Assembly: GCF_013761175.1 (NCBI RefSeq)
Contig: NZ_JACDUR010000001.1
Span: forward strand, 930,001 to 994,000
DNA length: 64,000 nucleotides
Reading direction: 5' to 3'
Source: Nonomuraea soli
GTDB taxonomy: Bacteria > Actinomycetota > Actinomycetes > Streptosporangiales > Streptosporangiaceae
Both the position numbers and the translations under genes were made by a program. Within the stretch, counting starts at the first letter, position 1, and every line of letters starts with the position of its first letter. Below the pieces are notes generated by a model, which was not told the DNA's origin, searched no databases, and saw only the letters and a list, made by a program, of their open reading frames with translations. Below, piece after piece: positions 16,583 through 26,652 of the stretch.

Positions 16583-17340
16583 TCAGATTCGACGTGAACT
16601 GCTCCATCCTCTTCACGCACCTGCCGGTGACCGAGCGGCCCGCCGCCGCTCGCGCCGCCGGATTCGAGGGGGTGGAGTTCTGGTGGCCGTTCGCCGCCGA
16701 CGTGCCAGGGGAGCGCGAGGTCGACGCGTTCGTCCGCGCGGTGGAGGACGCGGGGGTGCGCCTGGTCGGGCTGAACTTCGCCGACGACATTCCCGAAGGC
16801 GGGCGCGGGCTGTTCTCCCGTCCCGCCGACGCCGTACGGCTGCGCGACAACCTCGACGTGGCGGTCGGCATCGCCGGGCGCCTGGGCTGCACCGCGCTCA
16901 ACGCCCTGTACGGCAACCGGGTCGGCGGCCTCGACGCCCAGCAGGACGAGCTGGCGCTGGAGAACCTGCGCCTGGCCGCCTCCAAGGCCGCGGGCATCGG
17001 CGCCGTGGTGCTGGTCGAGGCGCTCAACTCCTACGAGTCGCCCTCCTACCCGCTGGTGTCGGCCAGGGCCGCGCTCGACGTGATCGAGGCGGTCGGCGAG
17101 CCCAACGTGCGCTTCCTGTGCGACCTGTACCACCTGGCGCGCATGGGCGAGGACCTGCCCGCCGCGCTGGCGCACCCCCTGACGGGACACGTGCAGATCG
17201 CCGACAACCCCGGCCGCGGCCGCCCCGGCACGGGCGAACTGCCCCTGGCCGAACTGCTCGACGGCTACGACGGCTGGGTGGGTCTTGAGTACAAGGACCC
17301 GGATCTCGACTTCGAATGGATCAAGGAGTTCACGCAGTGA
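16579..17340 (+). CDS. hyi: Hydroxypyruvate isomerase
   Basis: Hyi interconverts hydroxypyruvate and tartronate semialdehyde in glyoxylate metabolism. The 253-residue protein has the xylose-isomerase-like TIM barrel, beginning FDVNCSILFTHLPVTERPAA. The metal site is suggested by VLVEALNSYESPSYPL (Glu), FLCDLYHLARMGEDL (Asp, His), GHVQIADNPGRG and GLEYKDPDLDFEWIKEF at the C-terminus. The start ATG 16579 overlaps the upstream stop, and the stop overlaps glxR by 4 bp. Confidence 0.93.
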   Translation: MIRFDVNCSILFTHLPVTERPAAARAAGFEGVEFWWPFAADVPGEREVDAFVRAVEDAGVRLVGLNFADDIPEGGRGLFSRPADAVRLRDNLDVAVGIAGRLGCTALNALYGNRVGGLDAQQDELALENLRLAASKAAGIGAVVLVEALNSYESPSYPLVSARAALDVIEAVGEPNVRFLCDLYHLARMGEDLPAALAHPLTGHVQIADNPGRGRPGTGELPLAELLDGYDGWVGLEYKDPDLDFEWIKEFTQ

Positions 17341-18170
17341 AGATCGCCTTCATCGGGCTGGGCATCATGGGCCGTCCCATGGCCGGGCACCTGGTCGCCG
17401 CCGGGCACGATGTCACCGGCCACGACCTGCAGCCGGTCGACTTCGGCGGGCGCTTCGCCGACAGCGTGGCGCAGGCCGTACGGGAGGCCGAGGTGGTCAT
17501 CACCATGCTCCCCGCCGACCCCCAGGTCCTGGCGGTCTTCCCCGAGATCGCCGAGCACGCCCCGGCCGGCGCGCTGTACATCGACTTCTCCACCATCACC
17601 CCGCAGACCTCCCGCACGCTCGCCTCCCAGTGGAAGCGCACCCTCGACGCCCCGGTCTCCGGCGGCGAGAAGGGCGCGGCCGACGCCGTCCTGTCGATCA
17701 TGGTCGGCGGATCCCAGGACGACTTCGAGGCGGCCCGCCCGATCTTCGAGGCGGTCGGCAAGACCTTCAAGCTCGTCGGCGGCCCGGGAGCGGGCCAGTT
17801 CGTCAAGGCGGCCAACCAGCTCGTCGTCGGCGGCACCTACGCCCTGGTCGCCGAGGCCATCGTGCTGATGGAGGCCGCGGGCGTCGACGCCGGGGCCGGG
17901 CTCGACGTGCTCGCCGGAGGGCTGGCGGGCTCGCGCATCCTGGAGCTCAAGCGCACCTCGATGCTCAACCGGGAGTTCGCCCCCGGCTTCCGCATCGACC
18001 TGCACCACAAGGACATGGGCATCATCCTCGACGCCGCTCGCACCGCCGAGGTCGCCCTGCCCATGGGCGCCCTGACCGCCCAGCTCATCGCGAGCGCCCG
18101 TGCCCAGGGGTACGGCTCGCTCGATCACTCCGCTCTGCTCAAGGTCGTCGAAGGGTTGTCGTCCCGATGA
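17337..18170 (+). CDS. glxR: Tartronate semialdehyde reductase (2-hydroxy-3-oxopropionate reductase)
   Basis: This NAD(P)H enzyme reduces tartronate semialdehyde, the product of glyoxylate carboligase, to glycerate. The 277-residue protein starts at GTG 17337 (KIAFIGLGIMGRPMAGHLVA), the family's dinucleotide motif. It contains DAPVSGGEKGAADAVLSIMV (substrate site) and GAGQFVKAANQLVVGG with the catalytic lysine. It overlaps both neighbours by 4 bp, so hyi, glxR and gcl form one translationally coupled unit. Confidence 0.93.
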   Translation: MKIAFIGLGIMGRPMAGHLVAAGHDVTGHDLQPVDFGGRFADSVAQAVREAEVVITMLPADPQVLAVFPEIAEHAPAGALYIDFSTITPQTSRTLASQWKRTLDAPVSGGEKGAADAVLSIMVGGSQDDFEAARPIFEAVGKTFKLVGGPGAGQFVKAANQLVVGGTYALVAEAIVLMEAAGVDAGAGLDVLAGGLAGSRILELKRTSMLNREFAPGFRIDLHHKDMGIILDAARTAEVALPMGALTAQLIASARAQGYGSLDHSALLKVVEGLSSR

Positions 18171-19870
18171 AGATGCCCGCAATGAACGCCGTCGTCCACG
18201 TCATGCGCGACGAGGGCGTGGACGTGGCCTTCGGCTGCCCAGGCGCGGCGATCCTGCCGCTGTACAAGGCGATGGAGGAGCTCGGCGGCATCGAGCACCT
18301 CATCGTCCGGCACGAGGAGGGCGCCACCCACATGGCCGACGGCTGGGCCCGCACCAACGGCAGGGTCGGCGTCGCCATCGGCACCAGCGGCCCGGCCGGC
18401 ACCAACATGATCACGGGCCTGTACACCGCCTTCGCCGACTCCATCCCGATGATCGTCATCACCGGCCAGGCGGCCTCCACGAAGCTGCACCAGGAGGCCT
18501 TCCAGGCGGTCGACATCGTCGAGATCGCCAAGCCCGTCACCAAGTGGGCGGTCCAGCTCAAGGAGGCCGGCCAGGCTCCGTGGATCTTCCGCGAGGCCTT
18601 CCGCGTCGCCCGCTCGGGACGGCCGGGCCCGGTGCTCATCGACATCCCGGTCGACGTCGCCAGGCAGATCATCGAGTACGACCCCGCGATCGACGCCCCG
18701 CTGCCCGTCACGAAGGTCGAGCCGCACGCCCCCCGCGTCGAGCGCGCGCTGGACATGCTGCTGGCCGCCGAGCGCCCGCTCATCCTCGCGGGCGGCGGTG
18801 TGATCCTCGGCGAGGCCTCGGCCGAACTGCGCGAACTGGCCGAGCTCCTGCAGATCCCCGTGCAGGCCACCCTCATGGGCAAGGGCTCCATCGACGAGGA
18901 CCACCCGCTGTACGCCGGCATGACCGGCATCCAGACCTCCCAGAGGTACGGCAACGCCTCGTTCCTGGAGTCTGACCTGGTCCTGGCCCTCGGCGCCCGG
19001 TTCGGAGACCGCCACACCGGCACCCTCGACGTCTACCGGGGCGAGCGGCAGTTCATCCACGTCGACATCGAGCCCACCCAGATCGGCAGGGTCTTCGAGC
19101 CCGACCTGGGGGTCGTCTCGGACACCCGGCTGTTCCTCCAGGCTCTCATCGCCTCGGCCACAAGCCGTGGCCTGAGCCGTACGCCCGGAGCGTGGACGGC
19201 CCGCGTCGGCGAGCTCAAGCGCACCCTGACCAGGCGCGAGGACTTCGACGACATCCCGGTCAAGGCGCCGCGCGTCTACAAGGAGATCAACGACTTCTTC
19301 GACGACGAGACGTACTTCGTCACCGCGATCGGCCTCTACCAGATCTGGGGCGGCCAGCACCAGAAGGCGGGCAAGCCCCGCCGCTACCAGGTCTGCGGCC
19401 AGGCGGGCCCGCTCGGCTGGGAGATCCCGGCCGCGATCGGCGTCAAGAAGGCCGCCCCCGAGGCGCAGGTCGTGGGCGTGGTCGGCGACTACGGCTTCCA
19501 GTTCCTCGTCGAGGAGCTGGCCGTGGCGGCGCAGTACGACGTGCCGTTCGTGCTGATCATGCTGAACAACGAGTATCTGGGCCTGATCCGCCAGGCGTCG
19601 ATCCCGTACTCCATGAACTACGAGGTGAACATCCACTTCGACGAGTACGGCACCGACAACGTCAAGATCATGGAGGCGTACGGCTGCGCGGGACGCCGGG
19701 TGTTCGACCCGGCCGACATCCGGCCCTCGCTGGAGTGGGCGGTCAAGGAGTCGCAGCGGCTCTCGCGGCCGGTGCTCGTCGAGATCATGATCGAGCGCGA
19801 GGCGAACACCCCGCACGGTCCGTCGATCGATGCGGTGGCCGAGTTCGAACCGCTCGCGGCCCAGGTGTGA
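18167..19870 (+). CDS. gcl: Glyoxylate carboligase (tartronate semialdehyde synthase)
   Basis: This thiamine-diphosphate enzyme condenses two glyoxylates to tartronate semialdehyde and CO2. The 567-residue protein has three ThDP-enzyme domains: the PYR domain with FGCPGAAILPLYKAMEEL, the central domain with TLMGKGSIDEDHPLYAGM, and the PP domain with VVGDYGFQFLVEELAVAAQ and NNEYLGLIRQ. It reads VRHEEGATHMADG where E. coli Gcl has RHVEGASHMAEG. The canonical ThDP-activating glutamate, replaced by Val51 in E. coli, is therefore present here. Gene context with hyi and glxR supports Gcl, but another ThDP activity is not excluded. Confidence 0.86.
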   Translation: MKMPAMNAVVHVMRDEGVDVAFGCPGAAILPLYKAMEELGGIEHLIVRHEEGATHMADGWARTNGRVGVAIGTSGPAGTNMITGLYTAFADSIPMIVITGQAASTKLHQEAFQAVDIVEIAKPVTKWAVQLKEAGQAPWIFREAFRVARSGRPGPVLIDIPVDVARQIIEYDPAIDAPLPVTKVEPHAPRVERALDMLLAAERPLILAGGGVILGEASAELRELAELLQIPVQATLMGKGSIDEDHPLYAGMTGIQTSQRYGNASFLESDLVLALGARFGDRHTGTLDVYRGERQFIHVDIEPTQIGRVFEPDLGVVSDTRLFLQALIASATSRGLSRTPGAWTARVGELKRTLTRREDFDDIPVKAPRVYKEINDFFDDETYFVTAIGLYQIWGGQHQKAGKPRRYQVCGQAGPLGWEIPAAIGVKKAAPEAQVVGVVGDYGFQFLVEELAVAAQYDVPFVLIMLNNEYLGLIRQASIPYSMNYEVNIHFDEYGTDNVKIMEAYGCAGRRVFDPADIRPSLEWAVKESQRLSRPVLVEIMIEREANTPHGPSIDAVAEFEPLAAQV

Positions 19871-19878
19871 TGATGGGG

Positions 19879-19917
19879 CACGCCTTCCTGCCCGCTCGCA
19901 CCGGGCAGGAAGGCGTG
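19879..19917 (+). terminator. Strong hairpin after gcl
   Basis: A perfect 16-bp stem (CACGCCTTCCTGCCCG with its complement) and a 7-nt loop follow 8 bp after the gcl stop. No T-run is present. It separates the gcl unit from the glycerate kinase unit, so the latter may have its own promoter or depend on read-through. Confidence 0.75.
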
Positions 19918-19954
19918 TTCCGCCTATTGTTCATCATCGCCGGAGGAGTTCGCA

Positions 19955-21127
19955 GTGGTTGACCCCGTCCAGAACCACGCCCGGAACCATGTGTTGATCG
20001 CACCCGACAAGTTCAAGGGCTCGCTGACGGCCGCCGAGGTCTGCGCCCACCTGGCGGCCGGGCTCGGCGTGCCCAGTGTCGCGCTGCCCGTCGCCGACGG
20101 GGGAGACGGGACTGTCGACGCGGTGGTGGCCTGCGGTTTCGCACGGGTCGAGGTGTCCGTCACGGGGCCGACGGGGGAGCCCGTGACCGCCTCCTACGCC
20201 TGGGACGACTCCGGCCGCACCGCCGTGATCGAGCTGGCGGAGGCCTCGGGGCTGCGGCGGCTGCCCGGTGAGCTGCAGCCGTTGACGGCCACCAGTTTCG
20301 GCACCGGCGAGCTGATCGCCCACGCCCTGGACGCCGGCGCCCGCCGCATCGTGCTCGGCCTCGGCGGCAGCGCCTGCACCGACGGAGGCGCGGGCCTGGT
20401 CCAGGCGCTCGGCGCCCGCCTGCTCGACTCCTCCGGCGCCGACCTGCCCAGGGGCGGCGCGGCGCTGCGTGAGCTCGACCGCGTCGACCTGTCGGGTTTC
20501 ACCGGCCTCGCGGGAGTCGAGGTCGTCGTGGCGAGCGACGTCGACAACCCGCTGCTCGGCCCGCACGGCGCGGCCGCCGTGTACGCCCCGCAGAAGGGCG
20601 CCACCCCCGACGACGTCGCCCTCCTGGAGTCGGCCCTGGCCCGCCTGGCCGCCGTCGCCACCCACACCCACGGTCTCGTGGGCGCCGTCGAGCACGACGG
20701 CACCCCACGCCCGATGGGCGTCGCCGGAGCTCCGGGCGCGGGCGCCGCGGGCGGCGTCGGCTTCGCCGCGCTCGCCTTCCTCGGCGCCGAGGTACGGCCC
20801 GGCATCGAGTACCTGCTCGACCTCCTCGGCTTCGGCGAGCACGTCACCGGCGCCCGCCTGGTCATCACCGGCGAGGGCTCGCTCGACGCGCAGTCGCTGC
20901 GCGGCAAGGCGCCCGTCGGCGTCGCCCAGGCGGCGGCCAAGGCGGGCGTGCCCGTGATCGCCGTGTGCGGCAGGCGCGACCTCGGCGACGAGGAGCTCCA
21001 GGCCGCCGGCATCGAGGCCGCCTACGCCCTCACCGACCTCGAACCCGACACCGGCCGCTGCATCGCCGAGGCCGGACCCCTGCTGGAGAAGCTGGGCGCG
21101 GTGGTGGCGCGGGAGCGGTTGTCATGA
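19955..21127 (+). CDS. Glycerate kinase (type I, GlxK/GarK family)
   Basis: This kinase phosphorylates glycerate from the GlxR reaction, feeding it into glycolysis as 2-phosphoglycerate. The 390-residue protein has HVLIAPDKFKGSLTAAEV near the start, PVADGGDGTVDAVVACG, and GLGGSACTDGGAGLVQALGA near residue 135, all typical of the family. GTG 19955 is preceded by GGAGGAG. The stop is followed closely by the allantoinase gene, whose likely start is 24 bp downstream. Confidence 0.93.
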   Translation: MVDPVQNHARNHVLIAPDKFKGSLTAAEVCAHLAAGLGVPSVALPVADGGDGTVDAVVACGFARVEVSVTGPTGEPVTASYAWDDSGRTAVIELAEASGLRRLPGELQPLTATSFGTGELIAHALDAGARRIVLGLGGSACTDGGAGLVQALGARLLDSSGADLPRGGAALRELDRVDLSGFTGLAGVEVVVASDVDNPLLGPHGAAAVYAPQKGATPDDVALLESALARLAAVATHTHGLVGAVEHDGTPRPMGVAGAPGAGAAGGVGFAALAFLGAEVRPGIEYLLDLLGFGEHVTGARLVITGEGSLDAQSLRGKAPVGVAQAAAKAGVPVIAVCGRRDLGDEELQAAGIEAAYALTDLEPDTGRCIAEAGPLLEKLGAVVARERLS

Positions 21128-21150
21128 GCCACGAAGGAGGACAGGCGAAC

Positions 21151-22464
21151 ATGAGCGAGCACGACCTGGTGATCCGCTCCACCAGGGTCGTCACGCCCGA
21201 CGGCGTGAGACCCGCGACGGTGGTGGTCGACCGGGGCAGGATCAGCGCCGTCGAGCCGCACGAGTCCGGCGTGCGCGGAGCGCGCGAGGTCGACCTCGGC
21301 ACCAAGGCGCTCCTGCCGGGCCTCGTCGACACGCACGTGCACGTGAACGAGCCGGGCAGGACCCACTGGGAGGGTTTCGCCTCCGCGACGCGCGCGGCGG
21401 CGGCCGGCGGCGTGACGACGATCGTCGACATGCCGCTGAACTCCCTGCCGCCGACGGTCGACGCCGACGCGCTGCGGACCAAGCAGAAGGCCGCGACCGG
21501 CCAGTGCTGGGTGGACGTGGGCTTCTGGGGCGGGGCGATCCCCGGCAACCTCGCCGACCTGGCCGCCCTGCACGTGCAGGGCGTGTACGGCTTCAAGTGT
21601 TTCCTGTCGCCGTCGGGCGTCGAGGAGTTCCCGCACCTGAGCCTCGACGAGGTGCGCCAGGTCATGACCCGCCTGGCCGGGCTCGACGCGCTGCTCGTGG
21701 TGCACGCCGAGGACCCCCAGCTGCTGACCGAGCCGGAAGGGCCCTCCTACGGCCAGTTCCTCGACAGCAGACCGGGCAGGTCGGAGCGGCGGGCCGTCGA
21801 GCAGGTGATCGAGCTCGCCCGGCAGACCGGGGCCAGGACCCACATCCTCCACGTGTCGAGCGCCGAGTGCCTGGAGCCCCTGGAGGCGGCCCAGCGGTCG
21901 GGCGTACGGATCACGGCGGAGACCTGCCCGCACTACCTGACCCTGGAGGCCGAGCTGGTGCCCGAGGGCCAGACGGCGTTCAAGTGCTGCCCGCCGATCC
22001 GCGACTCGGCCAACCGTGACCGGTTGTGGGAGGGGCTGGCGCGGGGGGTGCTGAGCTGCGTCGTCTCCGACCACTCGCCGTCGACCGCCGACCTGAAGGT
22101 GCCCGACTTCTCCAAGGCGTGGGGCGGGATCGCCTCGCTCCAGCTGGGGCTGACGGCCATCTGGACGGAGGCGTCGCGGCGGGGGCACACGCTGAGCGAT
22201 GTGGTGCGGTGGATGGCCGAGGCACCGGCCGCTCTGGGCGAAATTTCAGGAAAAGGTGCTATTAAGCCGGGTAACGATGCCGACCTCGTCGCCTTCGACC
22301 CGGAAGCCGATCACCTGGTCGACGCCGGAGCCCTGCACCACAAGAACCCGGTCACGCCTTACCACGGCCGGCGGCTCAGGGGAGTGGTGGAGACCACCTG
22401 GCTGCGCGGCGGCGAGATCGGCAGCGAGCCGTACGGAATGTTCCTGAAGAAAGTGAGCACGTGA
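21151..22464 (+). CDS. allB: Allantoinase
   Basis: Allantoinase opens allantoin to allantoate. The 437-residue protein is a cyclic amidohydrolase with DTHVHVNEPGRTHWEGFASA (metal-binding HxH), GVYGFKCFLSPSG with the carboxylated lysine, VVHAEDPQLL, THILHVSSAECLE, ETCPHYLTLE and VSDHSPSTADLK (catalytic Asp). ATG 21151 is chosen because AAGGAGG lies 10 nt before it; the ATG at 21124 lacks a ribosome binding site. It follows glycerate kinase and precedes allantoicase by 1 bp. Confidence 0.95.
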   Translation: MSEHDLVIRSTRVVTPDGVRPATVVVDRGRISAVEPHESGVRGAREVDLGTKALLPGLVDTHVHVNEPGRTHWEGFASATRAAAAGGVTTIVDMPLNSLPPTVDADALRTKQKAATGQCWVDVGFWGGAIPGNLADLAALHVQGVYGFKCFLSPSGVEEFPHLSLDEVRQVMTRLAGLDALLVVHAEDPQLLTEPEGPSYGQFLDSRPGRSERRAVEQVIELARQTGARTHILHVSSAECLEPLEAAQRSGVRITAETCPHYLTLEAELVPEGQTAFKCCPPIRDSANRDRLWEGLARGVLSCVVSDHSPSTADLKVPDFSKAWGGIASLQLGLTAIWTEASRRGHTLSDVVRWMAEAPAALGEISGKGAIKPGNDADLVAFDPEADHLVDAGALHHKNPVTPYHGRRLRGVVETTWLRGGEIGSEPYGMFLKKVST

Positions 22465-22465
22465 G

Positions 22466-23389
22466 ATGACCCGCTTCACCAGCCTGCCCGATCTGGCGCT
22501 GCGCGGCCACGGCGGGGCGGTGATCGCCGCCAACGACGAGTCGTTCGCCGAGAGGGAGAGCCTCATCCGCCCGGGACGTCCGGCCTTCCAGGCCGAGACA
22601 TTCGGCAACAAGGGTCAGGTCTACGACGGCTGGGAGACCCGCCGCCGCCGCGAGCCCGGCCACGACTGGGCGATCGTGCGCCTCGGCCTTCCCGGCGTGA
22701 TCCGCGGCATCGTGATCGACACCGCGTGGTTCAAGGGCAACTACCCGCCCCACGCCTCCGTGGAGGCCAGCGCCGACCTGGAGACCTGGGTCGAGATCGT
22801 GCCCAGGAGCGAGCTCAAGGGCGACGCCGAGCACCACTTCGAGGTCGACGACGACGCCACCTACACCCACGTGCGGCTCAACATCTTCCCCGACGGCGGC
22901 GTCGCGCGCCTGCGCGTGCACGGCGAGGTGCGCACCGACCTGTCGATCTACGACGGGCTCGGCCTCGACCTGGCCGCCCTGGCCAACGGCGCCCTGGTGA
23001 CCGAGTGCTCCAACGAGTACTACTCCGCGCCCAACAACGTCATCGCGCCGGGGCTCTCCCGCCACCAGGCCGAAGGCTGGGAGACCGCGCGCCGACGCGT
23101 CGAGGGCAACGAGTGGCTGGTCATCCGGCTGGCAGCGCGCGGCACGATCAAGCTGGTGGAGATCGACACCACCAACCTGATCTTCAACGCGCCCGGCTGG
23201 GTCTCCCTCACCGGCATCGACGGCGACACCGAGGTGGAGCTGCTGCCGAAGACCAGGCTCGACCCCGACGCGCCGCACCGCTTCCGGCTGGCCGACGCGC
23301 CACCGGTCACGCACGTGCGCGTCGACATCTACCCTGACGGGGGCCTGGCCAGGGTGCGCCTGCTGGGTCACATCACCGACACCGTGTGA
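22466..23389 (+). CDS. alc: Allantoicase
   Basis: Allantoicase cleaves allantoate to ureidoglycolate and urea. The 307-residue protein consists of two related jelly-roll repeats. The first has KGQVYDGWETRRRREPGHDW and VIDTAWFKGNYPPHASVEAS; the second has GWETARRRVEGNEWLVIRLA and DTTNLIFNAPGWVSL. Length and internal duplication fit the family. It is the last gene of the purine block. No ureidoglycolate lyase or amidohydrolase gene follows, so the last step must be encoded elsewhere or by an unrecognised protein. Confidence 0.95.
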   Translation: MTRFTSLPDLALRGHGGAVIAANDESFAERESLIRPGRPAFQAETFGNKGQVYDGWETRRRREPGHDWAIVRLGLPGVIRGIVIDTAWFKGNYPPHASVEASADLETWVEIVPRSELKGDAEHHFEVDDDATYTHVRLNIFPDGGVARLRVHGEVRTDLSIYDGLGLDLAALANGALVTECSNEYYSAPNNVIAPGLSRHQAEGWETARRRVEGNEWLVIRLAARGTIKLVEIDTTNLIFNAPGWVSLTGIDGDTEVELLPKTRLDPDAPHRFRLADAPPVTHVRVDIYPDGGLARVRLLGHITDTV

Positions 23390-23624
23390 TTCCCCGGCAG
23401 GCCGACCCGCTGCACCATCAGGTACGGCAGGCCGGGCCGTACCGTCACCACCGCCCCTGAGTAGCCGGCGGGACGCACCGCCCCACGGGCGTGCGCCCGC
23501 CGGAGCCGGTGTCCAGCACGAACACCTCGTCACCCGAGACCAGCAGCCGAGCCGCGGCCCGGTGGCCGGGCGGCCTGCCCGACAGGGGCGTCATCGGCGC
23601 GTGCATGCCCGCCCCGGGCTGGGA
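23390..23624. other. Gap with possible coding remnant
   Basis: No intact gene is seen. On the minus strand two partial frames look coding-like: one includes LLVSGDEVFVLDTGSGG, and a second frame downstream reads YSGAVVTVRPGLPYLMVQRV. They could be pieces of one frameshifted gene, but neither is recognised. Confidence 0.25.
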
Positions 23625-25541
23625 TCAGTGCCAGAGCGTGACGGTCGAGCCCGGGGGCACCTCCGCCAGCGGCGGACCGGGACGCTGGAAGCGCACCACA
23701 CCGGTGCCCAGCAGCCGCTTGACCTTCACCTTGAAGCCCAGCTGCTGCAGCTCCTGCTGGGCGTCCTTGAGGTTCTTGCCGACCACCGACGGGACCGTGG
23801 AGAAGCCGCTGTCGTCGCGCGCCTCGCCGTCGTTGCCGCGCATCCACCAGTCGGGCAGGCTGAAGCCGCAGTTGACGACGGTCAGCTGGGTCTGCTGGCC
23901 CTTGGTGACGGGCGACTTGGCCTTGGGCACCTGCGCGATGACCGTGCACGGCTCGGCGTCGTCGTCGACCTCCTGGACCTGCACACCCAGGCCGAGCCCC
24001 TGCAGGTGCGCCTCGGCCTCCTGGCGCGGCAGCCCGGCCATGTCGGGCATGAGCATGCCGTTGCTGATGCGCACCTCGACGGTGGTGCCCGCCTTGACCT
24101 GCTCGCCGGCCGCGGGACGGCTCTCCAGCACCTTGCCCCGCTCGACCTCCAGGTTCTCCATCTTGACGACCTTGGCCTTGAGCCCGGCGTCGGCGAGCTG
24201 GGTGCGGGCCTGCTCCTCTGTCAGGTCGCGCAGGCCGGGCACGGTGACCAGCTTCGGCCCGAGCGACGGCACGATCGAGAACGCCGAGGCCTCCTCGACC
24301 GAGGTGCCCGCGGGCGGGTCGGTCGACAACACCCTGCCCTTGGCCACCTTGTCGTCGTACTGGCCGTCGACGACGGTCACCTTGAAGCCCTTGGAGGCGG
24401 CCGCCTGTTTGGCCGTGGTGACGTTCTGGCCGACCAGGTCGGGGATCTGCACGTAGGTGGGCTGGGCGACGAAGTAGGCGGTCAGCCCGATCGCCGCCGC
24501 CATCATGATCGCCAGGCCGATGAGGAACCAGTTGGGCCGGAACCCGCGGCGCTCGGCCCGCACCTCGGCACGCGGCTGGATGAGGGTGTGCGAGGGCGCG
24601 GCCTGCGGCGCGCTCGGCATCGCGTGCACGCCCGTCACCGGCGGCGCGGGCATCGGCGACGCGGTCACCTGATGCGCCCCGCTCCCGCCGTGCCTGGGCA
24701 GCAGGCGGTGGGCGTCGACCGCGGCCACCAGCATCGCCGAGGCGTCCTGGTAGCGCCGCTCCGGCTCGTGCGCCGTGGCCTGGGCGATCAGCATGTCGAT
24801 CAGCTGGGGCGTGTCCGGGGCCAGCGAGGCGGCCGGGGGCACGGTCTCGTGCACGTGCTTGTAGGCCACCGCCATCGGGGTCTGGCCTTCGTACGGCTGC
24901 CGCCCGGTGATCAGCTCGAACAGCATGATGCCCGCGGAGTACACGTCGCTGCGCACGTCGGCGCCGCCCGTGGTCACCTGCTCGGGCGACATGTAGCCGA
25001 TCGTGCCGATCATCATGCCGGTGCGGGTCTGGTTGGTCGCCTCGATCGCGCGCGCCAGCCCGAAGTCGACGACCTTGACCCGGCCGTCGTCGGTCAGCAG
25101 GACGTTCTCCGGCTTGACGTCGCGGTGCACCATGCCCGCCTGGTGGGCCGCGCCGAGCGCCGCCAGCACCGGGATCATGATCTCGAGCGCCTCGCGCGCG
25201 GCCAGCCTGCCGCGCTCGCGCAGGATGTCGCGCAGGGTGCGACCCGGCACGTACTCCATCGACAGGTACACCACGTCGTTGTCGGTGCCCTGGTCGAAGA
25301 CGTGCACGACATTCGGGTGCGACAGGCTCGCCACCGACTTGGCCTCGCCGATGAACCGGCGCACGAAGGCGGGGTCCTCGGCCAGGGAGCGGTGCATCAC
25401 CTTCAGCGCGACCGTGCGGTCGAGCCGGACGTCCAGGGCAAGATAGACGGTCGCCATTCCGCCGCGGGCGATCCGGGACTCGACGCGGTATCGCCCGTCG
25501 AGTAGCCGCCCGACGAGGGGGTCCGCAGTCGTCGTGTCCAC
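23625..25541 (-). CDS. Serine/threonine protein kinase with four PASTA domains
   Basis: This PknB-type membrane receptor kinase has 638 residues. The kinase domain shows RGGMATVYLALD (Gly loop), VALKVM (Lys), HRDVKPENVLL (catalytic loop), DFGLARA and GTIGYMSPEQ. A Pro-rich juxtamembrane stretch and one membrane helix (FLIGLAIMMAAAIGLTAYFV, near residue 345) precede four extracellular PASTA repeats that bind peptidoglycan fragments. GTG 25541 gives the expected N-terminus; a longer frame adds 15 unlikely residues. Such kinases control cell wall growth. The nearby Rv2175c-like protein is a known kinase substrate type in mycobacteria. Confidence 0.93.
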   Translation of the reverse strand: MDTTTADPLVGRLLDGRYRVESRIARGGMATVYLALDVRLDRTVALKVMHRSLAEDPAFVRRFIGEAKSVASLSHPNVVHVFDQGTDNDVVYLSMEYVPGRTLRDILRERGRLAAREALEIMIPVLAALGAAHQAGMVHRDVKPENVLLTDDGRVKVVDFGLARAIEATNQTRTGMMIGTIGYMSPEQVTTGGADVRSDVYSAGIMLFELITGRQPYEGQTPMAVAYKHVHETVPPAASLAPDTPQLIDMLIAQATAHEPERRYQDASAMLVAAVDAHRLLPRHGGSGAHQVTASPMPAPPVTGVHAMPSAPQAAPSHTLIQPRAEVRAERRGFRPNWFLIGLAIMMAAAIGLTAYFVAQPTYVQIPDLVGQNVTTAKQAAASKGFKVTVVDGQYDDKVAKGRVLSTDPPAGTSVEEASAFSIVPSLGPKLVTVPGLRDLTEEQARTQLADAGLKAKVVKMENLEVERGKVLESRPAAGEQVKAGTTVEVRISNGMLMPDMAGLPRQEAEAHLQGLGLGVQVQEVDDDAEPCTVIAQVPKAKSPVTKGQQTQLTVVNCGFSLPDWWMRGNDGEARDDSGFSTVPSVVGKNLKDAQQELQQLGFKVKVKRLLGTGVVRFQRPGPPLAEVPPGSTVTLWH

Positions 25542-25676
25542 GGAGCCGAGTTTACGGGCGATTTGCCACCGGGAGGGCAGGAGCATCCGAAACCGATGCC
25601 GTTTCGATGGCCGGAGCGCCTTCCCGCAGGTCGTTTTGGGCCGATGTGAGTAGTGGGGGTGAAGGGACGGCCACGA

Positions 25677-25696
25677 CGGGGCCCGGCCGGGCCCCG
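25677..25696 (-). terminator. GC-rich hairpin after thiG
   Basis: CGGGGCCC and its complement flank a 4-nt GGCC loop, 11 bp beyond the thiG stop on the minus strand. There is no T-run. It is a plausible end of the thiO-thiS-thiG mRNA before the kinase gene. Confidence 0.45.
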
Positions 25697-25706
25697 CCGC
25701 CCCGCC

Positions 25707-26648
<942 letters not shown>

Positions 26649-26652
<4 letters not shown>

